Assembly: GCF_000275825.1 (NCBI RefSeq) | Contig: NZ_JH719942.1 | Coordinates: 751,600-815,599 of the forward strand | DNA: 64,000 nt | Origin: Saprospira grandis DSM 2844 | Lineage (GTDB): Bacteria > Bacteroidota > Bacteroidia > Chitinophagales > Saprospiraceae | Reading direction: 5' to 3' | Part shown: positions 1-8,672 of the stretch, one piece after another | How the letters are laid out: every line of letters starts with the position of its first letter | How positions within the stretch are numbered: the first letter of the stretch is position 1 | Position numbers and translations under genes: made by a program | Notes under the pieces: generated by a model | What the model was told of the DNA's origin: nothing | What the model saw: only the letters and a program-made list of their open reading frames with translations | The model's database searches: none

Positions 1-72
1 CATTCCTAGAAAATAGGCTAGGATCATGTTATCGATAAAGGCCGCTTTGATAAACACGTTCAACGCATCCAT
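1..72 (-). CDS. nqrE: NqrE, Na+-translocating NADH:quinone reductase subunit E (N-terminal fragment)
   Basis: Only the first 24 codons lie in the window; the gene continues past position 1. The reading starts at an ATG at 72-70 and gives a first membrane helix containing DNMILAYFLGM, which matches the start of NqrE/RnfA-type subunits (family pattern ENMALAFFLGM). NqrE is an integral inner-membrane subunit of the sodium-pumping NADH:ubiquinone/menaquinone oxidoreductase. It follows nqrD by 42 bases in the usual A-B-C-D-E order, so identity is strongly supported by position. nqrF should follow outside the window. Confidence 0.88.
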   Translation of the reverse strand, partial: MDALNVFIKAAFIDNMILAYFLGM

Positions 73-114
73 GATAGTTGAATATTAATTAGCGTTTGGA
101 AAAAGAGGTTAAAT

Positions 115-780
115 CTAAGATACATCTACGAGTTTGGGGTTCAGGCTACGCTGAATCCAAATAAAGATGCCGATAATGAAAAGAGAAGCCGCGGGCAGCA
201 CCATTAGGTTATTGGCGATATAGGCGTCGGGCATAACTTTCCAGCCCATAAAACTTCCTTTTCCAAAGAGTTCGCGTACAATAGCCATAGCGACGAGGAC
301 GACACCATAGCCAATACCGTTACCGAGTCCATCGAGGAAAGAGCGCCAGGGCTTGTTGGCCATAGCGAAAGCCTCTAGGCGTCCCATTACGATACAGTTA
401 GTAATAATAAGGCCGATAAATACGGCCAAGCTTTCGTAGGCGCTATAAGCGAAAGCGCCGAGCACGATTTCTACTACCTGAACGAGGCCTGCAATAACGA
501 GAAGTTGGACAATCATACGGATTGAGCCGGGGATGCTATTGCGGAGCATCGAGATAATCAGGTTAGAGAAAGAGGTAACAAAAATGAGGGCTACAGCCAT
601 AATTAGCGAAGGATAAACCTGAGAGGTAACCGCTAGGGCCGAGCAGATACCCAAAACCTGTACGGTAATGGGGTTATTATCGTTAAGGGGGTCAGTCAGT
701 AATTGACGTTCCTCTTTACCGAAGCCAAAGGCGGGTTCTTTCTTCTCCGCCTCGGCTAGCTGTTGTGTATCTTGAGCCAT
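115..780 (-). CDS. nqrD: NqrD, Na+-translocating NADH:quinone reductase subunit D
   Basis: A 221-residue integral membrane protein of the NqrD/RnfE family, at the usual length. It has about six hydrophobic segments and the family-typical stretches NCIVMGRLEAFAMANKPW (about residues 127-144) and GLGNGIGYG (about 151-159). A soluble N-terminal tail of about 35 residues, rich in charged residues, precedes the first helix. Together with NqrE it forms the membrane part that helps carry electrons and Na+ through the complex. It lies between nqrC (48 bases upstream) and nqrE (42 bases downstream) in one leftward operon. Confidence 0.95.
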   Translation of the reverse strand: MAQDTQQLAEAEKKEPAFGFGKEERQLLTDPLNDNNPITVQVLGICSALAVTSQVYPSLIMAVALIFVTSFSNLIISMLRNSIPGSIRMIVQLLVIAGLVQVVEIVLGAFAYSAYESLAVFIGLIITNCIVMGRLEAFAMANKPWRSFLDGLGNGIGYGVVLVAMAIVRELFGKGSFMGWKVMPDAYIANNLMVLPAASLFIIGIFIWIQRSLNPKLVDVS

Positions 781-828
781 AATGCTAAAAATTTAAACAA
801 ATGAGATCAAATGCAATGCGGGGGCGGC

Positions 829-1638
829 TTAGCGCTGTCCGATTGCTTTATTATCGGCAGATTGAAGGCCTTTAATGTAGGGCAAATAATTGCCGATACC
901 GCGCTGCATCATTTCAGACACACCATCACAAGTAACAGTAGCGCCAGAGATGGCCTTTACTTGATATTCTGGATGTTTGATATTTTTCTTTAGCACTTGT
1001 ACAGAGACATATTTACCTTCTTCGTTAAAGATCTGCTTATTTTCAAATTGGGCTTTGAAGTCGGCATTATCTTTAATTTCGGCACCAAGACCGGGCGTTT
1101 CTCCTTTGTGGTCAAAGTTTACGCCAGCCACCTGCCATTTGTCGGCATATTCTAGAGCGACATAGCCCCAGATTTTGTCCCAGAGTCCGTTTCCACGAAC
1201 AGCAAGTACAAAATAGTTTTTGCCTTCGTCTCCTTCATATTGATAGATAGGATAGACACGATTTTCAGCGGCGAACTTCTCTTCTGAAGCGAGGTCAATA
1301 TCGACGAGTTTGCTATACTTTACGCCTTGGCCACGTTCATTGAGTTTATCGAGAGCCGTTTTAATTTCTGTTTCAGATTCTGCGGCGGGCTTCTCTTGAT
1401 CGAAGAGGATATTGCCATTGGCATCTAAGATAGAAATCTTCACTTTTTGGTCAAAGACAGACTGCACATCGGCAGACATATCTTGGCCGGGGATACAGCT
1501 AAGAATAGCTTTTTTCTTAGCGGTTTCTTTGTTCTTCAAGAACATAGGGTTCAAACTATTGAACAAGAGCGAAAGCACAATGGCAATAACTCCAGTTAGC
1601 TTGAGCACATACAAATAGATTTGCGTATTACTTTGCAT
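829..1638 (-). CDS. nqrC: NqrC, FMN-carrying subunit of Na+-NQR
   Basis: A 269-residue protein with one N-terminal membrane anchor (about residues 9-28) and a periplasmic FMN-binding domain. The flavinylation motif SGAT is seen at about residues 231-234, followed by VTCDGV; by family knowledge the last Thr (T234) carries FMN through a phosphoester bond. Its ATG lies inside the 3' end of nqrB (11-base overlap), so translation is probably coupled. Length and motif agree with NqrC of other Bacteroidota. The covalent flavin normally needs ApbE, which is not seen in this window. Confidence 0.95.
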   Translation of the reverse strand: MQSNTQIYLYVLKLTGVIAIVLSLLFNSLNPMFLKNKETAKKKAILSCIPGQDMSADVQSVFDQKVKISILDANGNILFDQEKPAAESETEIKTALDKLNERGQGVKYSKLVDIDLASEEKFAAENRVYPIYQYEGDEGKNYFVLAVRGNGLWDKIWGYVALEYADKWQVAGVNFDHKGETPGLGAEIKDNADFKAQFENKQIFNEEGKYVSVQVLKKNIKHPEYQVKAISGATVTCDGVSEMMQRGIGNYLPYIKGLQSADNKAIGQR

Positions 1639-2929
1639 ATTCCTTCGCGCGTTTCAATCGTTTACTAATATTTCCTTCGAGTACGTAGTGGTCTACCAAT
1701 GGAGCAAAAACGTTCATGAGTAGAATTGCAAGCATCCATCCCTCGGCATAGGCGGGGTTCATCACGCGGATGACCATACCAAAGAAGCCGATCAAGAAGC
1801 CATAGATAATTTTACCACGGTTGGTTTGGGCAGCGGTAACGGGGTCAGTAGCCATAAATGCCATAGCAAAGAGCAAACCGCCCATACCGAAGTGCTGATA
1901 CCAAGGTACATTCATAAATACAGTAGCATCCCAAGCGTTAAAGATCATCCCGGTGAGGGCAGTACCAATAACAAAAGAAAGCATTACTCTCCAGCTCGCT
2001 ACTCTAGTAATCAACAAGAAGATCGCCCCAAAGATAATAGCGGGCTTAGAGGTTTCACCAATACAGCCGGGGATACCGCCCATCCACATCTGCAAAGCAG
2101 AATATTGAGAAAGGATACCGCCAGTTACTTCACCAGTGACTGCATCTACCTGCGCCCAACCCTGTGCGGCACCAAGGGCCAAAGGTGTGGCTCCAGAATA
2201 GCCCGCTACAAAGGGAGTTCCTTGCACAAAGGTACTCCATCCGGCAGCATCAAAAAGAGGATTAAACATAGTGTGAGCCCAGTAGTAATCGGCCACTTTA
2301 GTAGCTCCATCTTCGGCCAAAGCCCAAGCAGCAACCCAAGGACCATCCCCTGAGATTTCTGTAGGATAAGCAAAGAAGATAAATACACGAGCCAAAAGCG
2401 CTACATTCAATACGTTCATACCCGTTCCACCAAAGGCTTCTTTACCAATCACTACAGCAAAAGCTACAGCCAAGGCCAACATCCACAAAGGAATATCGGG
2501 GGGCATGATTAAAGGAATAAGCATACCCGATACCAAGAAGCCCTCTTCTACAGCATGGCCTCTTCGAGCAGCAAAGTAAAACTCGATCCCGAGCCCTACA
2601 ACATTAGCAACAATAACAATAGGAAGCAATTGCACCAAGCCAAAAACAAGCTTGAGGTGAAAGGCTTCAATAAAACCAGTATGAATACCAAGAGCAACAA
2701 AGTGCTGATGGCCAATATTAAAAGTTCCTACCAATAGGCAGAGCTGTAAAGCGATCACTACATGAAACATAGTGCGCTTCAAATCCATAGCATCACGAAT
2801 GTGCACCCCTTTTCCCTTGGTCGTCAAGTTTGGCTTGAACATAAAGGTAAAAAAGGCATCATAAGTAGCATGAAGAAACTGATTCTCCTTACTAGGCTCA
2901 ATCCGTTTCCAGAAGTCTATTAATGCCAT
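1628..2929 (-). CDS. nqrB: NqrB, membrane flavoprotein subunit of Na+-NQR
   Basis: A 433-residue multi-helix membrane protein with the second covalent FMN site: SGATPL at about residues 245-250, with T248 the expected FMN-carrying Thr. Family-typical stretches GGTGMNVLNVALLARVF (about 167-183) and MAFMATDPVTAAQT near the C-terminus are present. NqrB takes part in quinone reduction and Na+ translocation. It lies 52 bases after nqrA and overlaps nqrC by 11 bases. Nothing suggests truncation; the length is close to known NqrB proteins. Confidence 0.96.
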   Translation of the reverse strand: MALIDFWKRIEPSKENQFLHATYDAFFTFMFKPNLTTKGKGVHIRDAMDLKRTMFHVVIALQLCLLVGTFNIGHQHFVALGIHTGFIEAFHLKLVFGLVQLLPIVIVANVVGLGIEFYFAARRGHAVEEGFLVSGMLIPLIMPPDIPLWMLALAVAFAVVIGKEAFGGTGMNVLNVALLARVFIFFAYPTEISGDGPWVAAWALAEDGATKVADYYWAHTMFNPLFDAAGWSTFVQGTPFVAGYSGATPLALGAAQGWAQVDAVTGEVTGGILSQYSALQMWMGGIPGCIGETSKPAIIFGAIFLLITRVASWRVMLSFVIGTALTGMIFNAWDATVFMNVPWYQHFGMGGLLFAMAFMATDPVTAAQTNRGKIIYGFLIGFFGMVIRVMNPAYAEGWMLAILLMNVFAPLVDHYVLEGNISKRLKRAKEYAK

Positions 2930-2981
2930 AACAAATTAGTTCTTATTTAGGTGGCTGAATCCAACGTTTTATAATCAAACC

Positions 2982-4625
2982 CTATTGAGCACGTAGCTCC
3001 TCTAGGCCTTCTCTTAAAATTGCTTGCAAAGGTTGCTTAGATGTACATACATACTCGCAAAGAGCAATATCCTCCTCGCCGAGCTCCAACAAACCAAGAC
3101 CTTCCATTTTCTCAAAGTCCTTGGCCAAAATGGCCCGCATTACATGCTGAGGATAAATATTCATGGGCAAAACGCTCTCATACTCCCCTGTCATCACAAA
3201 GGCACGCTTCTCTCCATTAGTGTTTGTATCAGGTACATAATGAGTGCCCGGGAAAAATCCACCAGGGAATGTCCGCGAACGTGTGGGGTGCCCCGCCTGA
3301 GGAACCAACCAACCAAACAACTCATAATAATTACCTTCTTTTACCACAGATAATTGGTCGTCGTAAAAGCCCAAAAAGCTTTCTCGCTCCACCTGCTTAC
3401 CCGACAAAAGATCGCCAGAGACAATGCGGATGCTACGCACCTCTACCATTTTCTCCTCTTTCTGCCCCTCAGCATTACGTACATACGCTTTCTCTGTAGT
3501 CATATCATCTGCCATGCCTTCCAATAGCGCAGCAATATGAATCCCCTGATGAACACGAGCATAATAACCCTCTTCAGCCGGCAATTCAGCGCCACCCACA
3601 GCAATTACTTTAGAGGTATCAAAAATACCCTCCAACAACAACTGACCAATCAAAAGTACGCCATGTACATCGGTATGCCAGACAACCTGACCGTTGGGAA
3701 GCACAGGGTCTACATGATGAATGTGTACCCCTACATTACCCGCAGGGTGCTGACCCTGAAAATAATGAAGCTCTACACCCTCTACCTCATCCGCTTTCAA
3801 GAAAGCATCAGACGGACGCTCCTGAGCCATGCCGTTTACTCCCAAATGTACCTTCGTACCCGAAAGCATCGCCAAAGCCGCTAAGCCCTTGCGAAAAGCA
3901 GCCTCCTTACCCGCTACAGAAAAATTGGCATCTGTAGCCCAAGGAGCCGTGTCAAATGTAGATACAAAAATAGACTTTGGCGTCATGCTAGGATCTGCAA
4001 CAATGTCAAAAGGACGCTGACGCAAGAAAGGCCATGCCCCACTCGCCGTCAAGAAATCAACCAAGTCAGCACGACTAGCCGTCTCCAAATTAGGCACATC
4101 CTCATGCTTGTGGTACTGCATCTCTCCCTGGTCAGCCAAAATAACCAACTCGTTGATCGAACGCTTCTCCCCACGACGCAACTCAATGAATTCTCCACTC
4201 ACTGGCGCAGCATAAATAATCTCAGGATGCTTCTTGTCATAAAACAAGGGCTCCCCTGCCTTAACAGTAGCCCCCAATTCAGGCATCACCTTAGGTATAG
4301 GCGACATCCCAATTAAGTCTTTTGGCTTCAACGCATAAGTAGCCGAGCGTAATTCCCGAATACCCGCCTGGCCCAAAGAAGGACCACCAGCCAAGTTGAC
4401 ATCAAATCCCCGTTTGAGGCGCTTTACAGGCGCATCATCCGGTACATACTCCCCCTTTTTCTTGCCCAACCCCAATAACTCTTGCAAGCTGGTGGGCAAT
4501 ACGGAGTAGCCGCTGGTGTCTTCCCCAGCCTGACTTGCCGTTACCTTCAACAGCCCGTCTCCTAGCGTCAATAGTGTAAAGATGAATAACACCAACACTA
4601 TCGCAATGATAATTCCCCAGGTCAT
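2982..4625 (-). CDS. nqrA: NqrA, quinone-binding subunit of Na+-NQR with an extra N-terminal membrane anchor
   Basis: The core from about residue 68 (KRLKRGFDVNLAGGPS onward) matches the start of ordinary NqrA, which begins at this point in most species and totals about 450 residues. Here 547 residues are encoded: a strongly hydrophobic segment at residues 3-22 and a charged linker of about 45 residues (including LGLGKKKGEYVPDD) precede the core in the same frame without a stop. NqrA is usually a soluble peripheral subunit on the cytoplasmic side; the added helix would tether it to the membrane. First gene of the leftward nqr operon. An internal start near the core is possible, but the helix-linker layout looks deliberate. 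Confidence 0.93.
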   Translation of the reverse strand: MTWGIIIAIVLVLFIFTLLTLGDGLLKVTASQAGEDTSGYSVLPTSLQELLGLGKKKGEYVPDDAPVKRLKRGFDVNLAGGPSLGQAGIRELRSATYALKPKDLIGMSPIPKVMPELGATVKAGEPLFYDKKHPEIIYAAPVSGEFIELRRGEKRSINELVILADQGEMQYHKHEDVPNLETASRADLVDFLTASGAWPFLRQRPFDIVADPSMTPKSIFVSTFDTAPWATDANFSVAGKEAAFRKGLAALAMLSGTKVHLGVNGMAQERPSDAFLKADEVEGVELHYFQGQHPAGNVGVHIHHVDPVLPNGQVVWHTDVHGVLLIGQLLLEGIFDTSKVIAVGGAELPAEEGYYARVHQGIHIAALLEGMADDMTTEKAYVRNAEGQKEEKMVEVRSIRIVSGDLLSGKQVERESFLGFYDDQLSVVKEGNYYELFGWLVPQAGHPTRSRTFPGGFFPGTHYVPDTNTNGEKRAFVMTGEYESVLPMNIYPQHVMRAILAKDFEKMEGLGLLELGEEDIALCEYVCTSKQPLQAILREGLEELRAQ

Positions 4626-4919
4626 CTAATTTTCAAAATTTTATTTCAATTCAATAAAAATTGTGTACCAAGCCCACATTATAAATGCTAGCTTTTCTAA
4701 CTTTGCAATAGACAGAAGCCCCCCCAAAGCTGCGCAAAACTACCAAAACTAAGGCGTCCAAAAAAATTTAAGGCCTTTGTTTTGTAGCATTAGTCACAGT
4801 TTTATAGATCTCTGATCGACTTTGCGCAAATATATAATTTACTATCACATTCTATAGCCCCCTTTTTAGCTTTTATTAACCTCTATTTTTATTTAGAAGT
4901 AGTCTAAATTACTTTACAT
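4626..4919. other. Divergent intergenic region between nqrA and the Fur-family gene
   Basis: 294 AT-rich bases that must hold the promoters of the leftward nqr operon and the rightward Fur-family gene. A TAACTTTG match to the Bacteroidota -7 box lies on the plus strand at 4698-4705, but no TTG element is found at a suitable distance upstream, so it is not called as a promoter. No copy of the ATGCAACA operator seen at 24651-24719 and no repeat element was found here. Confidence 0.5.
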
Positions 4920-5339
4920 ATGTCTACCCCAATACAACTGCTAAAAAAACACAAAATTAGAAATACCGCCATCCGTAGAGCCATCCTGCAGATCTTTATC
5001 CAAAAAGACTACGCCCTCTCACATGCCCAAATAGAAAAAGATCTCAAAGGCCAATTCGACCGAGTGACGCTCTACCGAAATCTCAAAACCTTTGAACAAA
5101 ATGGCCTGATCCACCGTATCGCTAGCGAACAAGAGAGTGCCCAATATGCCCTCTGCCAAGATAGCAATTGCCAAAATCATAAACATAGCGATGATCACCT
5201 GCATTTTCGCTGCACTAAATGTAAACGCACGTTCTGCCTCAACCATAACCCTATCCCCGAAATACAACTCCCCCAAGGATTTACCGCCAAAGAAAAACAA
5301 ATTTTACTCATCGGGCAATGCCCCAATTGCCAAGATTAA
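4920..5339 (+). CDS. Fur-family metalloregulator (Fur/Zur/PerR class not resolved)
   Basis: A 139-residue Fur-family repressor of normal length. The N-terminal winged helix holds DRVTLYRNLKTFEQNGLI (about residues 47-64), the family's DNA-recognition region. The dimerisation half has DDHLHFRCTKC (about 91-101) and a second pair, C134 and C137, giving the two CxxC motifs of the structural zinc site. It is read divergently from nqrA. Metal specificity cannot be told from sequence alone. A Zur-like role is worth testing because a strong candidate operator lies in front of the COG0523 gene at 23428-24633. Confidence 0.92.
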   Translation: MSTPIQLLKKHKIRNTAIRRAILQIFIQKDYALSHAQIEKDLKGQFDRVTLYRNLKTFEQNGLIHRIASEQESAQYALCQDSNCQNHKHSDDHLHFRCTKCKRTFCLNHNPIPEIQLPQGFTAKEKQILLIGQCPNCQD

Positions 5340-5357
5340 AACAAGAATTTTTTAGTT

Positions 5358-5660
5358 ATGTTTATTCTCAATATTACGCATAAAGTGGATGCCGATATCC
5401 TCCAAGAATGGAAGAACTGGATGCAAGAAGAACACATCCCCGCTATCATGGATACTGGCCTTTTTACCAATTTTCAATTTTCTAAGGTCCTCTTTCCCAG
5501 AGATGAAGAAGGCGCTAGCTTCGCTATCCAACTCCATTGCCAAGAACTACGCCTCCTCCAACGTTTTCAAGCTAAGTTTTCCAACGATTTCCACGCTCAA
5601 ATGGCCCAGAAATATGGCACGAAATGCCTCTCTTTTCGTACCGTTCTCGAACTCCAATAA
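5358..5660 (+). CDS. DUF4286 family protein
   Basis: A 100-residue protein resembling the DUF4286 family common in Bacteroidota: it starts MFILNITHKVD and has EWKNWMQEEHIPAIMDTG (about residues 16-33) and a C-terminal segment with FSNDFHAQMAQKYG. The fold is expected to be ferredoxin-like, with no known enzymatic role. It begins 18 bases after the Fur-family gene and 12 bases before mtnD, so the three may share a transcript. Function unknown. Confidence 0.8.
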   Translation: MFILNITHKVDADILQEWKNWMQEEHIPAIMDTGLFTNFQFSKVLFPRDEEGASFAIQLHCQELRLLQRFQAKFSNDFHAQMAQKYGTKCLSFRTVLELQ

Positions 5661-5672
5661 AATTCCTACAGT

Positions 5673-6200
5673 ATGGCTATTCTAAACATTCCCGACCAAA
5701 ATTTCCAATCCCAAAACCCTAAGGAAATTCAAGATTTCCTGGCCCAAAAAGGCATTCTCTTCGATCAATGGCAGGCCAAAGAAAAACTTCCCCTCCAAGC
5801 TAGCCAAGAAGAAGTCCTCGCCGCCTACAAACATGTCCTCGAACCCTACATGAACCAAAATGGCTATAAGGTGGCCGACCTGATCAATATCAATAGCGAA
5901 ACCCCCAACTACCCCGCTATCCGAGCCAAATTCCTCGATGAACATACCCATACCGAAGATGAGGTCCGCTTTTTCGTAGAAGGCCAAGGCCTCTTCTGGT
6001 TCCACCTGCCCAATTCCCCCGTTTTTAATGTACTCTGCCAAGCCGGCGACCTCATTTCAGTCCCCGCCAATAGCAAACATTGGTTCGATGCCGGCAAAGA
6101 AAACCCCTCGGTCAAAGCTATCCGCATTTTTATCGATATGGAGGGCTGGGTCCCCCATTATACGGGCAGCAACTTGGCCCAAAAATATGCCGCAGAATAA
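5673..6200 (+). CDS. mtnD: Acireductone dioxygenase (methionine salvage)
   Basis: A 175-residue cupin protein of ordinary ARD length. The metal ligands are visible: HTHTEDE at residues 91-97 (H91, H93, E97) and H136 in PANSKHWFDAG. By family knowledge ARD oxidises the acireductone formed in the methionine salvage pathway, giving formate and the keto acid precursor of methionine with Fe2+, or an off-pathway product with Ni2+. No other salvage genes are nearby, so they must be elsewhere. It directly follows the DUF4286 gene; a repeat-filled gap follows it. Confidence 0.93.
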   Translation: MAILNIPDQNFQSQNPKEIQDFLAQKGILFDQWQAKEKLPLQASQEEVLAAYKHVLEPYMNQNGYKVADLININSETPNYPAIRAKFLDEHTHTEDEVRFFVEGQGLFWFHLPNSPVFNVLCQAGDLISVPANSKHWFDAGKENPSVKAIRIFIDMEGWVPHYTGSNLAQKYAAE

Positions 6201-6212
6201 GTTTTTTATCTT

Positions 6213-6621
6213 GGGGCCTCCGCTGCGGCTTCGCCTTGCGGCGGTTACTCCCTTTGGTCGTCGAACTGCGGCCTAAAGGCCTTGTTGTCCTTGCGCAGCT
6301 CGCTGCTTTTTTGGGGCCTCCGCTGCGGCTTCGCCTTGCGGCGCTACGTTGCAGGGCTCGCTATTCGCTCGGCCCTTCGCAGGCTAAGCCTGCTCGGTCT
6401 GGCCCTAAGGGCCACCCTTCCACATCGCTAGGCCATTTGGCCTGCGGCCAAGGGCCGCTGCGCAGCCCTTCTTCTGCGGCAGACAGGGCCAAAGGCCCGC
6501 AGGCTGAGGGATGGATAGCAGGGGCGCAAAGCGCCAGACCCAGCGGGCGCAGCCCGCGCAGGGCCGAGCAGACCTGCGAGCTGCGACACAGCCCGACCCG
6601 ACCAAAGGGAGGGGCAGCCCC
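6213..6621. repeat. GC-rich modular intergenic repeat, compound locus (two plus copies, one minus copy)
   Basis: First locus of a family found in nearly every large gap of this window. Plus-oriented copies start GGGGCCTCCGC (6213 and, exactly 100 bases later, 6313), run through a GCTCG-CTATTCGCTCGGCCC core (6356-6375), a variable stem-loop (CAGGCTAAGCCTG, 6380-6392) and a GGTCTGGCC...GGCCACC hairpin, and end near CATCGCTAGGCC. A minus copy with the alternative end GGGGCAGCCCC closes the locus at 6611-6621. An open frame runs through the locus into aroB but is not considered coding. Confidence 0.85.
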
Positions 6622-6661
6622 AAATCCTTTTCTAAAAATAGCTAAATTGGCTCAAAACCAT

Positions 6662-7735
6662 ATGCCTAAATCTTTACATAGCCCCTACCCTATCCGTTTT
6701 GCTCAGGCCGATTTTCAAGCACTCAAGGAGCAGATAGAAGACGGAAATTATGGGCAGATTTTTGTCCTCCTCGATGAAAATACCCAAAGAGATTGTTGGC
6801 CCATTTTGGCCCCCACCCTGACGCCTTACTCCCCGCAGTTGCTCCAAATCCCCCCCGGAGAAGAACACAAAAATCTGCAAACTTGCCAAAGCCTCTGGAC
6901 CAAATTGCTCCAAAAAGGGGCCCAGCGAAATAGCCTGCTCATCAATTTGGGCGGTGGCGTGATTGGCGATATGGGCGGTTTTGTGGCCGCTACCTTTAAA
7001 AGAGGTTTCGATTTTGTCCAAATCCCCACTAGCCTGCTGGCCCAGGTAGACGCTTCTGTAGGCGGTAAATTAGGCGTCGATTTTCAAGGACTCAAAAATG
7101 GGATCGGCCTTTTCCAATTCCCTAAAATGGTCCTGATTTATCCGCCATTTATCCAAAGCCTCCCCCCCGCAGAAGTCCGCAGCGGCTGGGCCGAAATCCT
7201 TAAGCATAGCCTAATTGCCGATGCCCAAAGCTGGCCCCAACTTCAAGAAATGCCCCCCCTGCAAGATATAGACCGCTGGCAACAAATTATTGCTCAGTCT
7301 ATCCAGATTAAGGACCATATTGTAGACCAAGATCCTCAAGAAAAGGGCCTCCGAAAACTACTGAATTTTGGACATTCTATTGGCCACGCCCTCGAAAGCC
7401 TAAGCTGGAACAGCCCGCAGCCCCTCCTGCACGGAGAAGCCGTGGCCCTCGGCCTCCTAGCCGAAGCCTACCTCTCGGCCCAATATCTCCAACTTCCCCA
7501 AAAGGAATTGGACCAAATTGAGGCCGCTATCCGCCCCCTCTACCCTAGCTTTCCCCTGGCCCAAATTCCTCCCAATAGCTTCTTCCCCCTCCTTCGACAA
7601 GACAAAAAAAATGAAGGTAAAACCCATAGTTTTACCCTCATTTCCGCTATCGGCCAAGGCCAGTTTAATCAAAGCATTCCCTATACAGAAGAAGACCGTA
7701 TTTGGGAGGCCGTGGTTTTTGCTTTAGGGGATTAG
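6662..7735 (+). CDS. aroB: 3-dehydroquinate synthase
   Basis: Second step of the shikimate pathway: conversion of DAHP to 3-dehydroquinate with NAD+ and a divalent metal. The 357-residue product has the NAD/metal-binding core GGGVIGDMGGFVAATFKRG, then PTSLLAQVDASVGGK, and the metal-ligand regions FGHSIGHALE and LHGEAVALG. The start at 6662 (MPKSLHSPYPIRF) gives the usual family length; the frame is open upstream to 6080, but that part is repeat DNA and mtnD sequence in another frame. The last 12 bases overlap the 3' end of the convergent HNH gene. Confidence 0.95.
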   Translation: MPKSLHSPYPIRFAQADFQALKEQIEDGNYGQIFVLLDENTQRDCWPILAPTLTPYSPQLLQIPPGEEHKNLQTCQSLWTKLLQKGAQRNSLLINLGGGVIGDMGGFVAATFKRGFDFVQIPTSLLAQVDASVGGKLGVDFQGLKNGIGLFQFPKMVLIYPPFIQSLPPAEVRSGWAEILKHSLIADAQSWPQLQEMPPLQDIDRWQQIIAQSIQIKDHIVDQDPQEKGLRKLLNFGHSIGHALESLSWNSPQPLLHGEAVALGLLAEAYLSAQYLQLPQKELDQIEAAIRPLYPSFPLAQIPPNSFFPLLRQDKKNEGKTHSFTLISAIGQGQFNQSIPYTEEDRIWEAVVFALGD

Positions 7736-8671
7736 TGCTTTATTTAGCTCTTCTATATAAAGCTCCCAACTCCTATTTAGAAAAAATAAAAGCATTTGTT
7801 TCATCTCCTCATCTAATGGCAGGTAATCTTTTATTAAGTCATTAATGATCCCTTGAAATAGCATCGCTTCTATTTCCGTTATAATGCATTCATAGACCAA
7901 ATGGAATACCTGTATTTCTCTTAGTCCCTCTATGAGCGATTGGTAAATTGGGAAAAACGAGCCCTCTAAAACGGCTTTAGTAGGCTCTGCAAAACCAGAT
8001 TTAACCAACTCATTTTTCAACTGCAATTGGAAGTCATCTATAATCTTTTTTCGCTTTTCTTGTAAAGATGACCGATTCAGACTTAAACAGTTAATTGTAA
8101 CTTCTGCCCGCTTCGTCTTTACATCAGTAAGTTTTGGACGAGGAACCAGCATACCATTAAAGTTTACGGCTAAATAATCTTCTACCGAATCTACCTCAGG
8201 ATGTAAAAGAAGCGCTTGCTCTTCTAATAGATAATCATGATCAGCTTTTCGGCTTTGGTCGTTCAGATAATCTTCTATGTTCTGAGTTAAAGGAGACTGG
8301 GGCCCTGTCCGACGCAAAGCTTCATCTAAAAGCGGAAAGTCTCGATCCTTTGAGTTATTGCAGGTCTGACAAGCAGGAAAAATATTAGTCCACTCATACC
8401 CTAGCCACCAATAGGAATGCGGCCCTCTTTTAGGTCGATAATGCTCAATAGAGTAAAAGTTTTCAGTTCTTTGTACATTTCCTAATGCTTGCTCACAGTA
8501 GCCACACTTGTCATGATAATAAACAGCTAAGTCTGCTTTTAAAGCATGATTGTAAATTCTTTTAGTCGGCCTATGATTAGCCCCTTCCCTAATTAAAGTG
8601 GCTAATTTATTCCTTAGCTTTCGTTTCCATTCCTCAGGCGCAAGATTAAAGTTTTTGTTAATACTCCTCAT
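7724..8671 (-). CDS. HNH endonuclease of the TIGR02646/PtuB type (Septu-like defence)
   Basis: 315 residues. The N-terminal third carries a zinc-bound HNH-type site: KCGYCE (C56, C59), SIEHYRPK (E76, H77), and FPACQTCNNSK (C101, C104, N105/N106). This order matches the TIGR02646 family, whose members pair with ATPases in Septu systems and some retrons. The C-terminal 200 residues are helical with no recognised domain. Its ATG lies one base after the stop of the ATPase gene, so the two are almost certainly co-translated. The DNA is visibly more AT-rich than neighbouring aroB, suggesting transfer. Likely role: cutting nucleic acid when the partner ATPase is triggered by phage. Confidence 0.8.
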   Translation of the reverse strand: MRSINKNFNLAPEEWKRKLRNKLATLIREGANHRPTKRIYNHALKADLAVYYHDKCGYCEQALGNVQRTENFYSIEHYRPKRGPHSYWWLGYEWTNIFPACQTCNNSKDRDFPLLDEALRRTGPQSPLTQNIEDYLNDQSRKADHDYLLEEQALLLHPEVDSVEDYLAVNFNGMLVPRPKLTDVKTKRAEVTINCLSLNRSSLQEKRKKIIDDFQLQLKNELVKSGFAEPTKAVLEGSFFPIYQSLIEGLREIQVFHLVYECIITEIEAMLFQGIINDLIKDYLPLDEEMKQMLLFFLNRSWELYIEELNKALIP

Positions 8672-8672
8672 C

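Noticed and set aside
1826-2353. 175-codon plus-strand frame opposite nqrB
   Set aside because: It is antisense to a well-conserved gene and its translation is rich in Ser, Asn and His with no domain; it is a shadow frame.
4698-4705. TAACTTTG as the promoter of the Fur-family gene
   Set aside because: It would need a 210-base leader and no TTG lies at the required distance. It is noted only as a motif.
6080-6661. A 194-codon N-terminal extension of aroB in the same open frame
   Set aside because: It overlaps mtnD in another frame and then runs through GC-rich repeats with low-complexity translation. AroB proteins begin at the position chosen (6662).
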